Shown piece after piece: positions 62,309-64,000 of a DNA stretch of 64,000 nucleotides. The DNA comes from Diadema setosum (taxonomy: Eukaryota; Echinodermata; Echinoidea; Diadematoida; Diadematidae): positions 186,001-250,000 of the forward strand of contig NW_027307655.1 of assembly GCF_964275005.1 (NCBI RefSeq). Direction: 5' to 3'. Position numbers and translations under genes: made by a program. Below the pieces are notes generated by a model, which was given only the letters and a program-made list of their open reading frames with translations, ran no database searches and was not told the origin of the DNA. Positions within the stretch are counted from its first letter, which is position 1; each line of letters begins with the position of its first letter.

Positions 62309-63296
62309 AACGGACACTAAATTATCATGTGCACGCGCACATTCACACTTCCTTGAAACCTTTCCATTACTTTCTACATGGCATGTTTGCATGGATGTAG
62401 CCATGTAAGTTATGTGTTAGTATTCCAATTATTATGTCCAGTACGATATTACCCAGCAAAATGTGATTCCGCGCGACAATCCGTGCCGCCAACGCCCGTC
62501 ACGGATTGTCGCCCCGAGCAGGAGGCGACAATCGGTGTAGGGGCGACAATCCGTGTCCCAACAAGGGGTGTGCTTTAGACACAGTCTGTTGGTGACTAGT
62601 CTTCCAAGCTAGTTTTTTTTTTTTTTCTTTAAAGGTGCATAGTCCCGGTAGTGTAGAGGGCGCTGTTGATTATACTGCCAATCACCGTTAGCATTGATAC
62701 GAAGATTACCGAAGTTGAGCTGTCATCAAGAGTAAAGTGCGTAGGTGTTGCTAAGTAACGTTGCCTTCGTTGTCTTCTCTGCGCATCGCGCAGTCTGTAG
62801 TAATGCAGGGTGCGTGCATAATGTGCCTGTTATTATGATATCACAAAAGAAGTTTGCTAAAGCCGTCAACCCCCTCAGCCGAATCATGAGCCGAACTGTG
62901 AGTCGACCACTGACTACAGCGTAAGCGCTAAAGAGGAGTCGATAGCGTAGTTCTCTATAGGAAATTTGCGCCGTGCGCCCGCGTACGCATTTGACTAAAA
63001 CACCGGGACCATGCACCTTTAAGAAATCATACAAGGAAACATAATTTAATTTTTGTATATACAACGAAACTTTTACTCTGTAATCATGGAAAATGTAATC
63101 ATGATGTAAATTGTCTTTCAAAATGTGTTTTCATGCTGTCATTAAATCAAATTACCCTTTTCTCTCAATTGAACTAGTAAGATAAATGAATCATGTGCTT
63201 TCTTTTTTCTTTTATGTTTTTTTGTAGGTTGCAAATGACATAAACCACATGTTTGTAACACGGCGTCATATTTTTGATGCAGCCTATCATCACAGG
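47189..63296 (+). CDS. Ig V-set transmembrane receptor with SAMHD1-like HD domain (partial, runs off the right edge)
   Basis: Ten exons, or eleven with an optional microexon, join in matching phases into 474 codons with no stop. Order: signal peptide (1-20), Ig V-set domain (about 21-138), transmembrane helix (about 158-178) followed by RKK, linker (182-216), then a SAMHD1-like HD domain from Lys217 to the window edge. Family landmarks are [65 protein letters not shown] and [15 protein letters not shown]. The HD metal ligands map to His268, His306, Asp307 and Asp402. SAMHD1 is a cytosolic or nuclear dNTPase with a SAM domain; here an Ig ectodomain and membrane anchor replace the SAM domain. 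The join needs a GC-AG intron after the transmembrane exon. Two overlapping genes or an exon-skipped isoform are the alternatives. The C-terminal lobe lies outside the window. Confidence 0.72.
47629..47640 (+). CDS. Possible 12-nt microexon
   Basis: gatgtttattag lies between acceptor tttatttctag and a perfect donor gtaagt, phase 1 on both sides. It would add GCLL to the leader. Inclusion is optional for the frame. Confidence 0.35.
   Translation, partial: DVY
47890..48264 (+). CDS. Ig-HD gene exon 2, Ig V-set domain
   Basis: 375 nt, phase 1 on both sides, the usual phase for Ig exons. Acceptor tttcatgcag, donor gtgact. Canonical Cys38 and Cys117, Trp50 in LYWQY, and the DAGCYRC form of DxGxYxC. 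Extra cysteines at 62 and 114 recall pIgR/CD300/TREM-type V domains. Sequons are NQS, NLT and NVS. Confidence 0.88.
48432..48502. repeat. (TA)n microsatellite
   Basis: TA units with one CA step, between a polyC-polyA tract and a family A copy. Confidence 0.95.
48504..49189 (+). repeat. Family A TIR element
   Basis: Full copy in the Ig-to-TM intron, from tgtgaccctgcacctaaaaa to gaggtgcacggtcaca. Confidence 0.9.
49400..49590 (+). repeat. Family A right-half fragment
   Basis: Diverged right half: cccactttcccattc, then gttctttcagaaaatatgg and ggttgacccgtttcacct. The terminal repeat is incomplete. Confidence 0.55.
49879..49955. repeat. 77-bp miniature foldback related to family B
   Basis: A near-perfect hairpin. 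The left arm begins tgaagagcttgcttccaaaa and continues through a cgctaaatccat block. It matches the family B terminal repeat at most positions but has only a 9-nt loop instead of ~180 bp. Confidence 0.7.
50440..50960 (+). repeat. Duplicated promoter-like segment, copy 2
   Basis: Uninterrupted counterpart of the segment hit by the retroelement. It contains a ccaatca box, ctcctagcaacctc and gttgctagggg (both RFX X-box-like half sites), and an ATG ([12 protein letters not shown], then stop). It lies in the intron between the Ig and transmembrane exons. Confidence 0.65.
51184..51300 (+). CDS. Ig-HD gene exon 3, transmembrane segment
   Basis: 117 nt, phase 1 on both sides. Acceptor gattactgcag. 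Encodes [13 protein letters not shown], then a 21-residue hydrophobic helix (ALFIFLG to VVVI) and the stop-transfer RKK. The donor used here is GC (aaag, then gcaggt); a GT donor 4 nt further would change the frame. Confidence 0.75.
52057..52131 (+). CDS. Ig-HD gene exon 4, juxtamembrane linker
   Basis: 75 nt. Acceptor gtttcaaacag, donor gtatat. In phase 1 it encodes [20 protein letters not shown] and DFRN; in the alternative frame it encodes a basic [13 protein letters not shown]. Phase 0 is closed by a stop. Confidence 0.65.
52422..53112 (+). repeat. Family A TIR element
   Basis: Full copy from tgtgaccctgcacctcaaaa to gaggtgcacggtcaca, next to TA on both sides, in the intron after exon 4. 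Confidence 0.92.
53202..53233 (+). CDS. Ig-HD gene exon 5, link into the HD domain
   Basis: 32 nt, acceptor tgcaactacag, donor gtaaca. Phase 1 in and 0 out. Encodes [10 protein letters not shown]. The final Lys falls at the position of human SAMHD1 Lys116, just before INDxIHG, so the exon fits the HD domain as well as the linker. Confidence 0.68.
54324..54484 (+). CDS. Ig-HD gene exon 6, HD domain start
   Basis: 161 nt, phase 0 in and 2 out. Encodes [29 protein letters not shown] and RFDHSI. Asp238, Gln243 and Arg246 match human allosteric residues Asp137, Gln142 and Arg145; His268 matches metal ligand His167. Confidence 0.93.
55201..55316. repeat. Foldback with ~36-nt arms
   Basis: The left arm begins cccagaaaccctaatattcc; the right arm ends in its complement, tagggtttctggg. 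The arms also share atgctcgaatg / cattcgagca. The loop is about 45 nt. Confidence 0.75.
55335..55410 (+). tRNA. tRNA-like sequence or SINE head
   Basis: An A box (tagctcagtcggtagagca) and a B box (ggttcgaatcc) are correctly spaced. The D arm is good. The anticodon stem ccgga / tccgg leaves a 6-nt loop, and the acceptor and T stems pair poorly. It is more likely a tRNA pseudogene or SINE head than a working tRNA. Confidence 0.5.
55797..55971 (+). CDS. Ig-HD gene exon 7, HD motif
   Basis: 175 nt, phase 2 in and 0 out. Encodes [12 protein letters not shown], then [17 protein letters not shown] and GKDWK. His306 and Asp307 are the HD pair. Gln310 replaces the human His210. Confidence 0.93.
57309..57993 (-). 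repeat. Family A TIR element, reverse
   Basis: Reverse copy in the intron after exon 7, from tgtgaccgtgcacctcaaaa to gaggtgcagggtca. Confidence 0.9.
58497..58646 (+). CDS. Ig-HD gene exon 8
   Basis: 150 nt, phase 0 on both sides. Encodes [13 protein letters not shown], aligned to the human THEQ..MMFEHLI stretch. Pro330 stands where the human enzyme has His233. Confidence 0.85.
59322..59537 (+). CDS. Ig-HD gene exon 9, second half of the active site
   Basis: 216 nt, phase 0 on both sides. Encodes [30 protein letters not shown] and VKICEV. Asp402 is the fourth metal ligand. Thr and Cys replace human Lys312 and Tyr315; Asp319 is kept. Confidence 0.94.
59862..60110. repeat. Family B TIR element in (TA)n
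   Basis: 249 bp with (TA)n on both sides, in the intron after exon 9. Confidence 0.9.
60175..60344. repeat. 170-bp near-perfect foldback
   Basis: The left arm starts aagacgatgaagacaaacaa and the right arm mirrors it through about 75 nt; the central loop carries gggtcgaaaat-type complementary halves. It abuts (TA)n on the right. Confidence 0.85.
61731..61764. repeat. (CA)n microsatellite
   Basis: CA units with one GA step. Confidence 0.9.
61859..61938. repeat. 16-bp tandem repeat, five units
   Basis: Units resemble CCTTCGGAATAACGAA. A reversed unit lies at about 61764-61789, so the array and its mirror could pair. Confidence 0.75.
62249..62308. repeat. (CA)n microsatellite
   Basis: CA units with short TA and CG interruptions. 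Confidence 0.9.
63228..63296 (+). CDS. Ig-HD gene exon 10
   Basis: 69 nt, phase 0 on both sides. Encodes [20 protein letters not shown] and HHR, aligned to the human MFHTRNSLHRRAYQHK stretch. Later exons lie beyond the window. Confidence 0.9.
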
Positions 63297-63648
63297 GTGA
63301 CTATCGCGATATCAATTATGTAAGCACCACGCTAGAGGGGTCCATACTATCAATAATCACCAAAAAATAGAAAATAATAATGCAGACTGGTGCAAAATCT
63401 TCTTTTTTTTTTTTTGTTGCATACATAGAGATACCTAGATATGAAAAACCCAAGTCCAAATTTGGCTCGCCTCTCTGGAGACCCTTTACGAAGTCATACA
63501 AGGAAAGATAATCAGTATAATGTTTTACACTTAAATTTATATGAATACCATTCCACTCTTCCAATCATGTCATGATTTCTATTTTCTATATTTTTTCTCT
63601 AATGAATTTGGGTCCCTTAGAAATTCAGGTACATATATTCTTGATAAT

Positions 63649-64000
63649 TTGACCCTGCATCACAAAACCAGCAAAAAGTCGCCAACAGGGATTAGTTAAG
63701 GGCAGACTCTGAAAGAGCAGACTTTAGATAACTCAAATCAAATGAACTGCCTAAATACTGGAAAGAAAGCACACACTCTGGGAAGGTGTGAACTGAGAAA
63801 AGAAGCTTTGAAATACTGAGTGAATTCAAGTGCTTAATCTTCACCAAGCCGTGCTAGCTGTTCGATGAAATGGACAAAACACACGATGTCAACCACTGGA
63901 GCAACAACACTGAATAGATTACCACATTAAGCTGAAATTGAATATGTTGTATTAACTCATTACGTCCATGATTAATGCCAATTTTCAAAGCAGTTACGTA
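63649..64000 (+). repeat. Family A TIR element, cut by the window edge
   Basis: Left half of a forward copy, starting ttgaccctgcatcacaaaac, with the usual internal blocks. Confidence 0.85.

Larger units (their letters stand above)
60570..62563. mobile_element. 2-kb non-autonomous element with CACGGATTGTCGCC arrays
   Basis: The ends are inverted (left tgttgcgacacggattgtcg, right its complement with one mismatch), each followed by cccc. Six copies of the 14-mer, in both orientations, fill 60570-60731; four fill 62473-62563. The interior is (GT)n/(CA)n and a 16-bp tandem array; no transposase is seen. It lies in the intron after exon 9. Confidence 0.65.

Overview
This is a eukaryotic nuclear window, probably from a marine deuterostome and most likely an echinoderm. 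It is AT-rich, split by long introns, and crowded with (TA)n microsatellites and short inverted-repeat transposons. Its one large retroelement is a Gmr1-type Ty3/gypsy copy, a lineage first described in deuterostomes. The species cannot be named from the sequence alone.

Layout. 1-8.8 kb is mostly non-coding, with one nested inverted repeat and one unrecognised 114-codon reading frame. 8.8-9.2 kb carries the tail of a LINE on the minus strand. 9.9-11 kb is a CpG-richer stretch with a minisatellite and a 199-bp duplication. 12,176-19,080 is a young Ty3/gypsy copy with identical 188-bp LTRs, integrase placed before reverse transcriptase, and a TATA target duplication. It sits inside an older duplicated promoter-like segment whose second copy lies at 50.44-50.96 kb. 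21,804-42,021 (minus strand) is a complete 15-exon gene for a secreted protein of about 486 residues in the AprA / PhoPQ-activated pathogenicity-related family. All splice phases agree from signal peptide to stop. 42.0-47.2 kb is the spacer between two head-to-head genes.

47,189 to beyond 63,296 (plus strand) is the most striking object. It is one exon chain with agreeing phases that encodes a signal peptide, one Ig V-set domain, one transmembrane helix, a linker of about 35 residues, and then a SAMHD1-like HD phosphohydrolase domain. The gene runs off the right edge. If transcripts confirm it, this is a cell-surface Ig receptor with a cytosolic dNTPase-type effector, an architecture I do not know from any described protein. 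The weak link is the transmembrane exon: it must use a GC-AG donor to stay in frame with the HD exons. A GT donor 4 nt downstream would instead give a receptor with a short basic tail.

Repeats. At least 13 copies or fragments of one ~690-bp TIR element (called family A here) and four copies plus one miniature of a ~249-bp TIR element that sits in (TA)n tracts (family B) are spread through introns and spacers. A separate 2-kb element in the last complete HD intron is bounded by arrays of CACGGATTGTCGCC. I see no evidence that the AprA-like gene and the Ig-HD gene act together beyond being neighbours.
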